The notes: generated from the letters alone by a model not told the origin. 64,000 bases of DNA from Cognatilysobacter claricitrinus (GCF_045866565.1 NZ_BAAFZV010000003.1:124001-188000), one strand, 5' to 3'; positions 1 to 9,498 are shown, counted from the first letter of the stretch. Numbers and translations: made by a program.

Positions 1-621
1 GGCCTTGAGCTTCTGCTGCTCGGCCACCGTCTTCGCTTCGATCGCGGTGTCGAACGACTCGCTGAACTTGAAGTTGGTGATGGCGAATTCGTCGACGATG
101 ACGCCGTGCCGCGTGAGCCGGTTGCTGACCGATAGCCGGATGCGGTCGGACACTTCGGGACGCTTGGTCACCAGCTCTTCGGCCGTGAACAGCGCGGTCA
201 CCGCCTTCATCGCCTCCTGCACGGTCGGGTCGATGATGCGCGGCTCGATATTTTCGAATTCGCCGATGGTGCGGTAGACGCGCACCACCTGCGTCGGGTC
301 GACGTGGTAGTTCAGCACCACCTGCGTGCGCACGCGCTGCAGGTCGCGCGATGCGGCCTCGCTCTCGGTCTCCGACCGCTCGATCAGCACCGGCATCTTG
401 TAGACGGTCTGTACCAGGGGCGTACGCCAGTGCAGGCCTTCGGCCAATACCTCGTTCGACGCGCTGCCGAACGTGAGGCGGACGCCGCGGTGCCCGTTCG
501 GCACCACTGCGAACGGCAGGAAGACGAACAGCACGACGAGCGCGACGAGCGCGATCACCACCCACTTGACCAGGCCCGCGCCCGACCGGCTCGGGCCGGC
601 GGACATTGTGTTGAAACGCAT
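1..621 (-). CDS. SPFH/prohibitin-family membrane protein (3' end outside window)
   Basis: The first 207 residues are visible; the gene runs off the left edge. After a short polar start there is one membrane segment at about residues 18-40, then an SPFH (band 7) domain beginning VVPNGHRGVRL, as in prohibitin, HflK and HflC. A charged helical stretch with EAKTVAEQQKLKA at the edge is typical of the coiled coil that follows the domain. Such proteins form ring-like membrane assemblies that modulate FtsH-type proteolysis; that role here is inferred from the family. The start at 621 is supported by an AGGGGA ribosome site about eight bases upstream. A second ATG five codons later is possible. The gene diverges from dctA. 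Confidence 0.85.
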   Translation of the reverse strand, partial: MRFNTMSAGPSRSGAGLVKWVVIALVALVVLFVFLPFAVVPNGHRGVRLTFGSASNEVLAEGLHWRTPLVQTVYKMPVLIERSETESEAASRDLQRVRTQVVLNYHVDPTQVVRVYRTIGEFENIEPRIIDPTVQEAMKAVTALFTAEELVTKRPEVSDRIRLSVSNRLTRHGVIVDEFAITNFKFSESFDTAIEAKTVAEQQKLKA

Positions 622-919
622 CGAGAGTTCCCCTTGCAATCGAATGACGCGTGCGACGAGCCCCCGCCCATCGAACGCCGCTGTCCCCTGCGTGCAGGGC
701 AGCGTATGAGACCACCTGCGCCACCGGGCTGCCAGATGCCGGCGTGGCGACGGACCTTCGCGGCCGGGTGCACGAGTGCGAACCGCGCCACGACGCCGGC
801 GGTCATCGCCATATCCCGACGCCGCCGCCCCGGCGTCGCCTATGCTCCGTGGCGTGCCAGGCCGCGCGTTGCGTAGCGCATGCGACGCACCCCACCGATG
901 CCGTCCCCGGAGACCACGC

Positions 920-2269
920 GTGATCGATCCGCTCGCGAACACCACCGTCGCCGCGACCATTCCGACCGCGCCGCCGCCGTTCTATCGCCACCTGTATTTC
1001 CAGGTGCTCGCTGCGATCGTCGCCGGCGTGCTGCTCGGGCATTTCGATCCCGGCCTCGGCGCGTCGATGAAGCCGCTGGGCGATGCCTTCATCAAGCTGG
1101 TCAAGATGATCATCGCGCCGGTGATCTTCCTCACCATCGTCACCGGCATCACCGGCATGCAGCACCTGCGTGGCGTCGGCCGCGTGTTCGCCAAGGCGAT
1201 GGCGTACTTCCTGTTCTTCTCGACGCTCGCGCTGGTGATCGGGCTGGTCGTCGCGAACGTGGTGCAGCCAGGCGCGGGCCTGCACGTCGGCCTCGACACG
1301 CTGGATCCATCCACGGTCAACGACTACGTCGCGCGTTCGCACGAACTCACCCTCACCGGCTTCCTGCTCGAGATCGTTCCGACCACGCTGGTCAGCCCGC
1401 TGGTCGGCGACAACATCCTGCAGGTGCTGTTCGTCGCCGTGCTGTTCGGCATCGCATTGACGCTGACCCGTGCCCGCGCCCAGCCGGTCATCACCTTGCT
1501 GGATGCGCTGCTGGCGCCCGTGTTCCGCGTCGTGCACATGCTGATGCGGCTGGCGCCGATCGGCGCGTTCGGCGCGATGGCGTTCACCATCGGCAAGTAC
1601 GGGCTCGGTGTGCTCGCGAAACTGGCCTGGCTGGTCGGTACGTTCTACCTGACGTCGCTGCTGTTCGTGCTGGTGGTGCTCGGCATCGTCGCGCGACTGT
1701 GCGGTTTTTCGGTGTTCAAGCTGATCCGCTATCTCAAGGCCGAACTGCTGCTGGTGCTCGGCACGTCGTCGTCGGAGTCGGCGCTGCCGTCGCTGATGGA
1801 AAAGATGCAGCAGGCCGGCTGCGCGAAGTCGGTGGTCGGGCTGGTGGTGCCGACCGGCTATTCGTTCAATCTCGACGGCACCAACATCTACATGACGCTC
1901 GCCGCGCTGTTCATCGCGCAGGCCACCGACACGCCGCTCACGCTCGGCCACCAGATCGCGCTGCTGCTGGTCGCGATGCTCAGCTCCAAGGGCGCCGCCG
2001 GCGTGACCGGTGCAGGCTTCATCACGCTGGCGGCCACGCTCGCGGTGGTGCCGGAAGTGCCGGTGGCGGGCATGGCGCTGATCCTCGGCGTCGACCGCTT
2101 CATGAGCGAATGCCGCTCGCTGACCAACTTCATCGGCAATGCGGTCGCGACGGTGGTCGTCGCGCGCTGGGAAAACGCGCTGGATCGCGGCGCGCTGGCC
2201 GATGCACTGGACGGACGGCCGCGGCTCGCCGCCGCGACGGGTGATTCTGGCGACGTGCCGATCGACTGA
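920..2269 (+). CDS. dctA: dicarboxylate:cation symporter DctA
   Basis: A 449-residue inner-membrane carrier, close to the usual DctA length, that takes up C4-dicarboxylates with sodium or protons. Family hallmarks are all present: the serine-rich hairpin SSSESALPS, the substrate loop PTGYSFNLDGTNIYM, the second hairpin SSKGAAGVTGAGF, and MSECRSLTNFIGN in the last helix. I take the GTG at 920, which follows a GGAGA ribosome site with seven-base spacing, because the frame upstream of it is arginine-rich and unlike a carrier N-terminus. The 298 bases between this gene and the divergent SPFH gene hold a GC-rich hairpin near 820-840 but no clear promoter match. Confidence 0.93.
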   Translation: MIDPLANTTVAATIPTAPPPFYRHLYFQVLAAIVAGVLLGHFDPGLGASMKPLGDAFIKLVKMIIAPVIFLTIVTGITGMQHLRGVGRVFAKAMAYFLFFSTLALVIGLVVANVVQPGAGLHVGLDTLDPSTVNDYVARSHELTLTGFLLEIVPTTLVSPLVGDNILQVLFVAVLFGIALTLTRARAQPVITLLDALLAPVFRVVHMLMRLAPIGAFGAMAFTIGKYGLGVLAKLAWLVGTFYLTSLLFVLVVLGIVARLCGFSVFKLIRYLKAELLLVLGTSSSESALPSLMEKMQQAGCAKSVVGLVVPTGYSFNLDGTNIYMTLAALFIAQATDTPLTLGHQIALLLVAMLSSKGAAGVTGAGFITLAATLAVVPEVPVAGMALILGVDRFMSECRSLTNFIGNAVATVVVARWENALDRGALADALDGRPRLAAATGDSGDVPID

Positions 2270-2525
2270 TCGCCATTGCGCGACCGGAGCATCGCCTGTC
2301 GCCCGTCGCCCGGGCGCAGCGCCGCGTCGCTGATTGGTTGTGCGCCACGCGCACGCGTCGATCGCGGGTGCCCTACACCGGCGCGTGCAGCGGGCGAATC
2401 GATGCAGTGCCTCTCGATGTGCGTCGCTGTCGCGTGTATCGCGACATCCACTACCGCTGCTTCGATTCACGACGACGCCACCACGCGCCGCCTACGGTCG
2501 CGTTCGTCCCACACGGAGCGCGCCC

Positions 2526-3056
2526 ATGGCCACACCGAGCAAACGCATCGCCATCCTTGCCACCGACGGCTTCGAGCAGTCCGAACTGATGAAGCCGCGC
2601 GCGTTGCTGAAGGAGGCGGGATTCCACGTCGACGTAGTGTCACCGAAGGCCGGCGCGATCCGCGGCTGGTCGAAGAAGGAGTGGGGCGACAACGTGCCGG
2701 TGGACGTCGAGCTGTCGCAGGCGCGCGCCGACGACTACGACGCGCTCGTGCTGCCGGGCGGCGTCATCAACCCGGACCAGTTGCGCACGCAGGAGGCCGC
2801 GGTCGAGTTCGTGCGCGCGTTCGATCGCGCCGGCAAGACGCTCGCCGCGATCTGTCACGGTCCGTGGCTGCTCGTCGAAGCCGGCGCGGCCAAGGGGCGC
2901 AACGTCACCTCATGGCCATCCGTGCGCACCGACCTGCAGAACGCCGGCGCAACATGGAAGGACGAAGCCGTGGTGCGCGACGGGCATGTCATCACCAGTC
3001 GCAAGCCCGACGACATTCCCGACTTCACGCAAGCGGTGATCGACGCGCTTCGGTGA
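2526..3056 (+). CDS. DJ-1/PfpI family protein (YhbO-like deglycase or hydrolase)
   Basis: A 176-residue single-domain cytosolic protein. It begins KRIAILATDGFEQSEL and carries the nucleophile elbow AAICHGPWLL, with the conserved cysteine followed by histidine, plus SWPSVRTDLQNAGA and the closing VVRDGHVITSRKPDD. These are diagnostic of the PfpI/YhbO branch, for which protein and nucleotide deglycase activity and stress protection have been proposed. The ATG at 2526 follows GGAG at 2516-2519; longer readings add only arginine-rich sequence. It stands alone between dctA and a minus-strand gene. Confidence 0.9.
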   Translation: MATPSKRIAILATDGFEQSELMKPRALLKEAGFHVDVVSPKAGAIRGWSKKEWGDNVPVDVELSQARADDYDALVLPGGVINPDQLRTQEAAVEFVRAFDRAGKTLAAICHGPWLLVEAGAAKGRNVTSWPSVRTDLQNAGATWKDEAVVRDGHVITSRKPDDIPDFTQAVIDALR

Positions 3057-3231
3057 TGCAGGGCGCGCTGGCGGACATCGACGCCGCGCGTCGACGTCCC
3101 GTCGCATGTTCGCCGTCGCCGACGTGGATGGCACATTTCCGATCCGCCGCTGTGCGTACGCGGCAGCACCGGATGTGCGAAGCCGGCATCGTGCCGCGTT
3201 GTTTTCGACTAAACGCGACGGTTGGCTGTCG

Positions 3232-3702
3232 TCAGCCGCCGCGCACCCGCAGCGTCAGCCCGCGCAGGAAGTAGCGCAACAGCTGGTCGCCACACAGGCG
3301 GAAGTTCTTGTGGCCGGGCTGGCGGAACAGCGCGGACAGCTCGGGTTTCGAGATGGGATGCCCGGCGGCAGCGAACACCTCGTGCATGTCGACGTCCTTG
3401 AGCTCGAACGCCACGCGCAGTTTCTTCAGCACCGCGTTGTTGTTGACGCGCTTTTCCGGCGCACGCGGCACGGCGTCCTCGCGCGGGCCGCGGCAGTGGA
3501 TGACCAGGCCATCGAGGAACAGCCCGAGCAGGCGGTCGTCGAAGTCGGCGAAGCCCGGCTCATCCTCCTTGCGCAGGTAGGCCTGCACGTCGGCTTTCTC
3601 CAGCACCACGCCCGGGTCCGCCATCTGGACGAGGTTGGCGACGTGGGCGTCGCTGAGGTCGAGCATGTAGCGCACGCTGCGCAGGACGTCGTTGTTGATC
3701 AT
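3232..3702 (-). CDS. DUF1456 family protein (YehS-like)
   Basis: A 156-residue cytosolic protein of unknown biochemical role. Two related halves are visible. MINNDVLRSVRYMLDLSD leads the first, and NNAVLKKLRVAFELKDVDM leads the second; each ends in an alpha-helical segment with LLGLFLDGLVI or LLRYFLRGLTL. This duplicated arrangement is characteristic of DUF1456, named after E. coli YehS. I start at the ATG at 3702 because homology begins there; the frame remains open 22 codons further upstream but that part does not resemble the family. The ribosome site is weak. Confidence 0.85.
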   Translation of the reverse strand: MINNDVLRSVRYMLDLSDAHVANLVQMADPGVVLEKADVQAYLRKEDEPGFADFDDRLLGLFLDGLVIHCRGPREDAVPRAPEKRVNNNAVLKKLRVAFELKDVDMHEVFAAAGHPISKPELSALFRQPGHKNFRLCGDQLLRYFLRGLTLRVRGG

Positions 3703-3811
3703 GGGAATGCACCGCGCAGGGCTGAAATACCCGCGCAGCATAAGGGACTCGTCGCGCGGCGATCGCACGTTGGCCGCCGCTGGTCACCCGCCGCGACCGC
3801 CGGCGGGCGCC

Positions 3812-4594
3812 TCAGTGCGGTAACGGGAACGATGGAATCGGCTGCACCACGCCGTAGGTCTCGCGCGCGGGTTTGCCGGTAAGCGGCGGCAGTGCGAGCA
3901 CCGCTTCGCTGTATCGCGCGCCCGGCATGCGGTCGAGCAGGTCGCGGATCAGCGTCAGGCGGCCGCGTTTCTGGTCGTTGAAATCGACCAGCGTCCACGG
4001 CGCCTGCTTGGTGTGCGTGGCGAGCAGCATGGCGTCGCGCGCGTCGGTGTAGGCCTGGTAATGCGTGCGCGCCTGCAGGTCGATAGGCGACAGCTTCCAG
4101 CCCTTGAGCGGATCGTTGCAGCGTTCCTCGAAACGTTGTTCCTGTTCCTTCTGGTCGACACACAGCCAGTACTTGAACAGGTGGATGCCGTCGTCGACGA
4201 GCAGGCGTTCGAACAGCGGCGCCTGTCGAAGGAAGGCGTCGTACTGCGCATCGGTGCAGTAACCCATCACCCGCTCCACGCCGGCGCGGTTGTACCAGCT
4301 GCGATCCATCAGCACGATCTCGCCCGCCGCCGGAAGGTGCGCCACATGGCGCTCGAAATACCACTGCGCGGCTTCGCGATCGGTCGGCTTGGGCAGCGCG
4401 ACGACGCGACACTGGCGCGGGTTGAGATGCTCGGCGATCGCCTTGATCGCACCGCCCTTGCCCGCACTGTCGCGCCCTTCCATCAGCACCAGGACGCGAC
4501 CACCGCTATGCAGCAGCGACTGCGAGAGCGCGATGAGTTCCAGTTGCATCGGCTTCAGCAGGTCGCGGTAGGCGCTCTTTTTCAGCTGGCTCAT
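3812..4594 (-). CDS. ppk2: polyphosphate kinase 2 (PPK2 family)
   Basis: A 260-residue PPK2 enzyme that moves phosphate between polyphosphate and nucleotides. Walker A is GRDSAGKGG at residues 40-48, and the Walker B/lid segment is MDRSWYNRAGVERVMG at about 96-111. HLFKYWLCVDQKEQEQRF and the downstream WTLVDFNDQKRGRL are also typical. The length fits a single-domain PPK2; whether it makes polyphosphate or acts as a nucleotide kinase cannot be read from the sequence with certainty. The start at 4594 (MSQLKKSAYRDLL) is chosen by homology. The next co-directional gene upstream encodes a CPXCG protein, 148 bases away. Confidence 0.93.
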   Translation of the reverse strand: MSQLKKSAYRDLLKPMQLELIALSQSLLHSGGRVLVLMEGRDSAGKGGAIKAIAEHLNPRQCRVVALPKPTDREAAQWYFERHVAHLPAAGEIVLMDRSWYNRAGVERVMGYCTDAQYDAFLRQAPLFERLLVDDGIHLFKYWLCVDQKEQEQRFEERCNDPLKGWKLSPIDLQARTHYQAYTDARDAMLLATHTKQAPWTLVDFNDQKRGRLTLIRDLLDRMPGARYSEAVLALPPLTGKPARETYGVVQPIPSFPLPH

Positions 4595-4742
4595 GGCGGT
4601 CTCGGCGAGGGCGGTGCGGGTGGGGGTGGAGGATGGCGTCGCGGCTGTGCTCGGGTGGTGGCGCGTCCGACGGGTCCGGCTTCGGTGCGTGCACGCCTGG
4701 AGCGCCACGCGTCGAGTCTTCTGCGTGCTGGCGCGCCTGCGC

Positions 4743-4931
4743 CTAGGCGTCCGACTCGGACTGCACGTGCACGTCCACGTCGTCGTCGCCGTGCACCTCG
4801 AGGAGCACCGTGATCGGCCGGCAGCAGACCTGGCAGTCCTCGATGTAGCGCTGCGAGCCGCCGCTGCTGTCGAGCACGAGGTCGATGGGTTCACCGCAAT
4901 ACGGGCAGCTCACTTCCCGGGTCGACAGCAT
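4743..4931 (-). CDS. CPXCG-motif cysteine-rich protein
   Basis: A 62-residue acidic protein with two zinc-knuckle-type pairs, CPYC at residues 9-12 and CQVC at 33-36, ending in a run of aspartates (HGDDDVDVHVQSESDA). This is the widespread Cys-rich CPXCG family of proteobacteria, presumed to bind zinc; no function is established. The gene is short but the pattern C-P-Y-C-G-E-P-I is unmistakable. It lies between ppk2 and the RDD-protein gene, all three on the minus strand. Confidence 0.85.
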   Translation of the reverse strand: MLSTREVSCPYCGEPIDLVLDSSGGSQRYIEDCQVCCRPITVLLEVHGDDDVDVHVQSESDA

Positions 4932-5073
4932 GGCGTGCTCCTCAGCGTGTGCGTGGATCGTCCGTCTTGCAGGCGAGTCTGCGGTCCACGACGTGAGGGT
5001 TGCTGCGTGGTGATCACCGCGGTCGACCTCATCATGCTGCGGCGACCGCCTGCGTCGCAGCCGTTCCAGCGCG

Positions 5074-5604
5074 TCAGGAAACGCCGGGAAGCGGTGGCGG
5101 CTCGGCGCGGGCGACGTCGGTGGTTGCCGCCGGCGCCCGTCCGCGCAGGTCGCGGTCGAACAGCACGTAGGTGCCGGCGACCATGTCGCCCAGGCGCTGC
5201 TTGTGTCGCGACGCGATGACCGCGATGCCGGCCGGTATGCCGCCGGCGAGCACCGGGTTGACCTCGATCAGACGGAACAGTGTGCGCACGACGGCCTGGC
5301 CCAGCGAGGGGCGACCGCCTTCCGCGTTGACGACGCGCGTGAATGTCAGGAACTTGCCGACCGTCTTGCCGAATACCGCTTCCATCGCCGGGAAGTAGGC
5401 CACCAGCAGGCCGAGCCACACGACGATCGTCGCCTGGTACCGCGCATTGCCGAGCACGTAGTCGGGGATGAGCAGGAACGACACCAGCACGATGAAATCG
5501 ATCCAGGCGCCAAGCCATCGGCGCACCACGATCGAGGCGTCGTACCCGGCGGCGATGGATGCGGCTGGATGTGTCGGCGTGTGGCCTTGCGCGTGATTCG
5601 TCAT
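5074..5604 (-). CDS. RDD family membrane protein
   Basis: A 176-residue membrane protein. The RDD signature is seen as RRWLGAWIDFIVLVSFLL at the first helix, followed by a second helix (ATIVVWLGLLVAYFPAME), the conserved GKTVGKFLTFTRVVN, and the final helix and HKQRLGDMVAGTYVL. RDD proteins are inner-membrane proteins of mostly unknown function; some act in ion exchange. The start at 5604 has AGGGGA eight bases upstream. It is divergent from the secretion-ATPase gene. Confidence 0.85.
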   Translation of the reverse strand: MTNHAQGHTPTHPAASIAAGYDASIVVRRWLGAWIDFIVLVSFLLIPDYVLGNARYQATIVVWLGLLVAYFPAMEAVFGKTVGKFLTFTRVVNAEGGRPSLGQAVVRTLFRLIEVNPVLAGGIPAGIAVIASRHKQRLGDMVAGTYVLFDRDLRGRAPAATTDVARAEPPPLPGVS

Positions 5605-5954
5605 TCGGGGTCCCCTGTTCCTGTTGTGCGCGCGTCGGTGTCGACGGCTGGGTTGCATTGTGGCGTGCCGTTCTCGCCCGTGTCTTCCGCGTGGCAAGAC
5701 CAGCGAGCTGGATGTGGGCGATGGCGCGGGGAGGGCAGGGGTTCGATCCATCGCAAGAACGGACAGATCGCTTACCTCGGTCCCGGCTCGACCCGCTCGG
5801 GCTGTGCGCATCACGACAGCGACGCCCACGCCGATCAGTAACGAAACCCCGCCTGCCCTTTGTTGCCGCGTCATCACCCGTGCGAAACGTCCGCGGCCGA
5901 TCATCGACCGGACGACCGCCCGCGGTCTGCTGTCCTGCTGCCCGGAAGGACGCC
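5605..5954. other. divergent intergenic region without a gene
   Basis: These 350 bases separate the divergent RDD and GspE-like genes and must hold both promoters. I see no open frame with coding character, no strong hairpin and no repeat. The ribosome sites at either end (AGGGGA for the RDD gene, GGAAGGA for the ATPase gene) are clear, but no convincing -35/-10 pair stands out on either strand. Confidence 0.5.
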
Positions 5955-7640
5955 ATGTCCAGCCTCCACCCCAGCGATGCGCTCGTGCCGGTCGTCTGCG
6001 ACGCCGACCAGCTCGACGCCTACCTCGCCGCCTGCGCGGCCAGCAGGACACGGCCGGTGCTCGACGCGCTGTTGATGACGCGATCGGCCTGGATCGAGCG
6101 CGCCGCCGGCAATGGCGAGGCCGCGTGGGAGCACGCGACCAAACTCGGGCTGCCGCTGATCGACCTGATGCGCGTCCCGCAGCATCCCGACGTCAAGAAG
6201 ATCTTCCCGGACACCGCCGCGCGCCGCCTGCATGCCACGCCGATCCTCAGCGCACACGGCTACCTCGCGGTGGCGGTCGATCCCGGCACCGACGAATCGA
6301 TGGTGTCGACGCTCGGCTTCGTGACCAACCAGCCCGTCGTAGCGCTGGTGTCGACCACGCAGGCACGGCTGGGAAACATCGGGCCGCACGACGACCACGA
6401 CGAAGACCAGCTGATCGCGTTGCAGATGGGCATCAAGCTCGGCCAGCGCGAAGCGCAGCGCGTCGAACAGGAAGACGAACTCGCCGCGAAGTGGACGATG
6501 ATCCAGGCGATGCGCTCGCTGGTGGCGTCGGCCGTGCGCCTGCGCGCTTCGGACATCCACATCTCGCCCGGCCCGAAGAGCTATGAAGTGCTCTTCCGCA
6601 TCGACGGCAACATGGTCCACCAGCGCAACATCCTGCGCGACGTCGCCGCGCTGGTGCTCAACCGCGTCAAGGTGTTCGCCGACATGGACATCGCCGAGCA
6701 CCGCCGTCCGCAGGACGGCCGCGGCACCTACCAGCTCGACGACACGCATTCGGTCGACCTGCGCATCTCGATCATTCCCACCGTGCTGGGCGAAAGCGTA
6801 GTGGTGCGCCTGCTCGACACCGAGGAAAGCCTCAAGACCATCGACCAGATCGAGCTGCCACCTGACGACCGCGCCGTCCTCGACGAGTTGATGAGCCGCT
6901 CGCACGGCCTGTTCCTGGCCACCGGGCCCACCGGTTGCGGCAAGTCCACGACGCTGTACGCGGTGTTGCAGGAGTTGCGCCGCAAGCCGATCAACATCCT
7001 CACGGTCGAGGACCCCGTCGAGTACACGCTCACCGGCATCCGCCAGATGGAGGTGAACACCAAGATCGACGTCAGCTTCGCCAATGCATTGCGTGGCTTC
7101 CTGCGCCACGACCCCGACGTGATCATGGTCGGTGAGATCCGCGACCGCGAAACCGCGCGCATGGCGGTGGAAAGCTCGCTCACCGGCCATCTCGTGCTGA
7201 GCACGCTGCACACCAATACCGCCGCAACGACGGTGACGCGGCTGCTCGAGCTCGGCGTGGAGGCCTTTCTTCTGCGCGCCGCGCTGACCGGCGTGATGGC
7301 GCAACGATTGGTGCGCCTGACCTGCGACCACTGCCGCATCAAGGAGAACCCGGCGCCTTACTTCCGCGCCGCGCTCGGTGTCGGCGACGACGAAGAATTC
7401 ACCATCGGTCGCGGCTGCGATCGATGCCACCACACCGGCGTTTTCCGGCGGTGCGCCGTGTACGAGCTGATGCGGATCACGCCAGCGATCCGTGAGCTGA
7501 TCGCGCCGGGCGTCGAGGCCGACCGCATCCACGCGGCGGCGCTGGCCGGCGGCATGATTCCCATCACCCAGGCCGCCGTGCGGATGGCGCGGAACGGGAG
7601 GATTTCGCTGGCGGAGGCGTATCGCATCCGCGCGGATTGA
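5955..7640 (+). CDS. GspE/PulE/PilB-family secretion ATPase (orphan)
   Basis: A 561-residue hexameric-type ATPase of the type II secretion / type IV pilus family. A MshEN-like N-terminal part (residues 30-140) is followed by the ATPase core: Walker A GPTGCGKS at 324-331, Asp box ILTVEDPVEYT near 349-358, Walker B DPDVIMVGEIRD at 386-397 and His box STLHTNTA at 416-423. A tetracysteine zinc module follows (CDHC at 457-460 and a later CDRC). All catalytic motifs are intact. No pilin, platform or secretin gene is near, so it is an orphan ATPase that would have to serve a system encoded elsewhere. The start has a GGAAGGA site four bases before the ATG. Confidence 0.9.
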   Translation: MSSLHPSDALVPVVCDADQLDAYLAACAASRTRPVLDALLMTRSAWIERAAGNGEAAWEHATKLGLPLIDLMRVPQHPDVKKIFPDTAARRLHATPILSAHGYLAVAVDPGTDESMVSTLGFVTNQPVVALVSTTQARLGNIGPHDDHDEDQLIALQMGIKLGQREAQRVEQEDELAAKWTMIQAMRSLVASAVRLRASDIHISPGPKSYEVLFRIDGNMVHQRNILRDVAALVLNRVKVFADMDIAEHRRPQDGRGTYQLDDTHSVDLRISIIPTVLGESVVVRLLDTEESLKTIDQIELPPDDRAVLDELMSRSHGLFLATGPTGCGKSTTLYAVLQELRRKPINILTVEDPVEYTLTGIRQMEVNTKIDVSFANALRGFLRHDPDVIMVGEIRDRETARMAVESSLTGHLVLSTLHTNTAATTVTRLLELGVEAFLLRAALTGVMAQRLVRLTCDHCRIKENPAPYFRAALGVGDDEEFTIGRGCDRCHHTGVFRRCAVYELMRITPAIRELIAPGVEADRIHAAALAGGMIPITQAAVRMARNGRISLAEAYRIRAD

Positions 7641-7742
7641 GCGCGATGCGTCGCTGTGCCGCAGCCGTCATGCCTGCGTGTTGCAGGAAACGACGGTCAG
7701 GAGAAGGGCGTCTTCTCCGACGGAACCACGGCGTTGCCCGAA

Positions 7743-8198
7743 CTACTTCGCTGGAGTCGCCTCGGCCGCGCGGGTCTTCTGCACGAGCTCCCTGTAGGCG
7801 TCGTCCGATGCGCGTGTCTTCCTGTCCGATGCCTCGATCGTGCGACACGACTGCACAAGCGCCTCCCGCTGAGCCGATGCCATCGTGCCGCTTCGGAAGT
7901 CGGCGACCAGTTTCGCGATCGATGGAGCGTTCGTCTGCTCCTTCAGCTGGGGCATTTGTCGCGTGGCTGCGAAGCACGACGGATTGTCGTCGCGGTAGCG
8001 GGCCAGCACGCGATCGAACGAAGCGCCGGTCTCCGGTGCAACCTGGCTGCAGACATGCGCCATCACCGAGATGTCCAGGGTCGCGGAAAACACGACGCGC
8101 CCCGCGCCCGCGCACTCGGGCGGCGCCTGCTGCGCCTTTAGCGTGGTCGCTTGAAGCATCGCTGCTGCAGCCACGAATACGACGTGGGACACCTTCAT
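7743..8198 (-). CDS. putative secreted protein of unknown function
   Basis: A 151-residue protein with a clear signal peptide (MKVSHVVFVAAAAMLQATTLKAQQA, cleavage likely after KAQ). The mature part has four cysteines (CAGAG, HVCSQ, PSCFA, QSCRT) that could form two disulfides in the periplasm, and ends in a charged helix. I do not recognise a named family. A GAGG ribosome site precedes the ATG. It is convergent with the ATPase gene and divergent from the metallo-hydrolase gene. Confidence 0.65.
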   Translation of the reverse strand: MKVSHVVFVAAAAMLQATTLKAQQAPPECAGAGRVVFSATLDISVMAHVCSQVAPETGASFDRVLARYRDDNPSCFAATRQMPQLKEQTNAPSIAKLVADFRSGTMASAQREALVQSCRTIEASDRKTRASDDAYRELVQKTRAAEATPAK

Positions 8199-8416
8199 GG
8201 TTCGGGCCTCGATTGGCAGGGCTGCGGCCGGCGATCTGTCTAGATCACCGCGTCGGCGTTCGTCCTGTAGCAAATCGAACCGGACCCGGTTTGTCCACGC
8301 CCACGGCGCATCGCCAGCCGTCGGCCCGCGATTGCAGCGTCGCCGACCGACGCGCCACCATGCCGCGTCGTGCACGGCTCGCCGTCGCATCCCCATCCAT
8401 TCCCGCCGGAGGCCGC

Positions 8417-9259
8417 ATGTCCCAGTCCCGATCGCGCATTCCCGCCTGGCTCGCCACCCTCGCGCTATGCAGCGTCGCCGCGTCCGCACAGGCCGCCGAC
8501 GTCGCACTCGCGCGGCTCGACTGCGGCAGCGAACCCGAGCCGGTCAGCGTGGCCTCGTTCTCCGACACGTTCGAGCACGAGTCGCTCAAGCTGCCGCTGA
8601 CCTACAGCTGTTACGTGATCCGCCACGGCGACCGCTACCTGGTCTGGGACACCGGCAACGCGATGGACGGCGCGCCGGACGCGCCGAAGGTGTCGCTCGT
8701 CGACCAGCTCGCGCGCATCGGCGTCAAACCCGACGCGGTCGACTTCGTCGGCATCAGCCACTACCACAACGACCACACCGGTCAGGCCGCGTCGTTCCCG
8801 AAGGCGACGCTGCTGATCGGGCAGGGCGACTGGGCCGTCATCAGCGCCGACGCGCCGCCCGCGGGCGTTGACGCGAAGTCGCACGCCGCGCGGCGTGCAC
8901 GCTTCACGCCGTGGTTGAGCGGTGGCGCGAAGGTGGTGCCGGTCGCCGGCGATCGCTACGACGTGTTCGGCGACGGCTCGGTGCTGATGCTCGACCTGCC
9001 GGGGCACACGCCGGGCCACCACGGGCTGCTGGTGAAGCTCGCGCAGAAGGGCAACGTGCTGCTGACAGGCGATGTCACCCACTTCCGCGAGAACTATGCG
9101 AGCGATGGCGTACCGACGTGGAACAGCAACCGCGCGGATTCGCTGGCGTCGCTGGATCGATTCAGGAAGATCGCGGGGAATCTGAAGGCCACGGTGATCA
9201 TCCAGCACGATCCGCGCGACATCGCGAAGCTGCCGGTGTTTCCGGAGTTCGCGAAGTAG
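8417..9259 (+). CDS. periplasmic metallo-beta-lactamase-fold hydrolase (lactonase-like)
   Basis: A 280-residue protein with a signal peptide (cleavage around ASAQA, residue 26) and an MBL fold. The zinc-binding motif HYHNDH is at 115-120, a further histidine is in DLPGHTPGH (about 197), and the bridging aspartate is in LLTGDVTH (about 219). The overall pattern resembles the N-acyl homoserine lactonase branch (AhlD/AttM-like), but the exported location and the sequence alone do not settle the substrate. A GGAGG site lies five bases before the ATG. A strong intrinsic terminator follows the gene. Confidence 0.85.
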   Translation: MSQSRSRIPAWLATLALCSVAASAQAADVALARLDCGSEPEPVSVASFSDTFEHESLKLPLTYSCYVIRHGDRYLVWDTGNAMDGAPDAPKVSLVDQLARIGVKPDAVDFVGISHYHNDHTGQAASFPKATLLIGQGDWAVISADAPPAGVDAKSHAARRARFTPWLSGGAKVVPVAGDRYDVFGDGSVLMLDLPGHTPGHHGLLVKLAQKGNVLLTGDVTHFRENYASDGVPTWNSNRADSLASLDRFRKIAGNLKATVIIQHDPRDIAKLPVFPEFAK

Positions 9260-9284
9260 GCGGTCGGGTTCGATCCAATGGAGA

Positions 9285-9311
9285 AGGGCCGGCCGTTCGG
9301 TCGGCTTTTTT
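9285..9311 (+). terminator. intrinsic terminator after the metallo-hydrolase gene
   Basis: GCCGGCC and GGTCGGC pair across the loop GTTC (stem 9288-9305 with one G-T pair) and are followed directly by six T. It sits 26 bases downstream of the stop codon at 9259. Confidence 0.85.
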
Positions 9312-9498
9312 CATTGGTGACGGCGGAGATTGTGTGGGGTCTTGCGTGTGCACTAGCCGAGCGACATCGGAGCGAAGATCGAAAACCGAGCCGGACCGCT
9401 CTTTCGGGTCGGGTTCGCGTCAGGTCGTGCGCATGCACCGTGCGCGGCGGGTGGGTTTCGTTCGCGGGCTAGACTGGAGACCCGCATGGAATATCCCG

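Noticed and set aside
803..2470. A 555-codon minus-strand frame opposite dctA
   Set aside because: Arginine/histidine-rich shadow; the plus strand encodes a complete DctA carrier.
8417..9259. Quorum-quenching lactonase as a firm call
   Set aside because: The zinc motif fits the branch, but substrate specificity cannot be read from it and the protein is exported.
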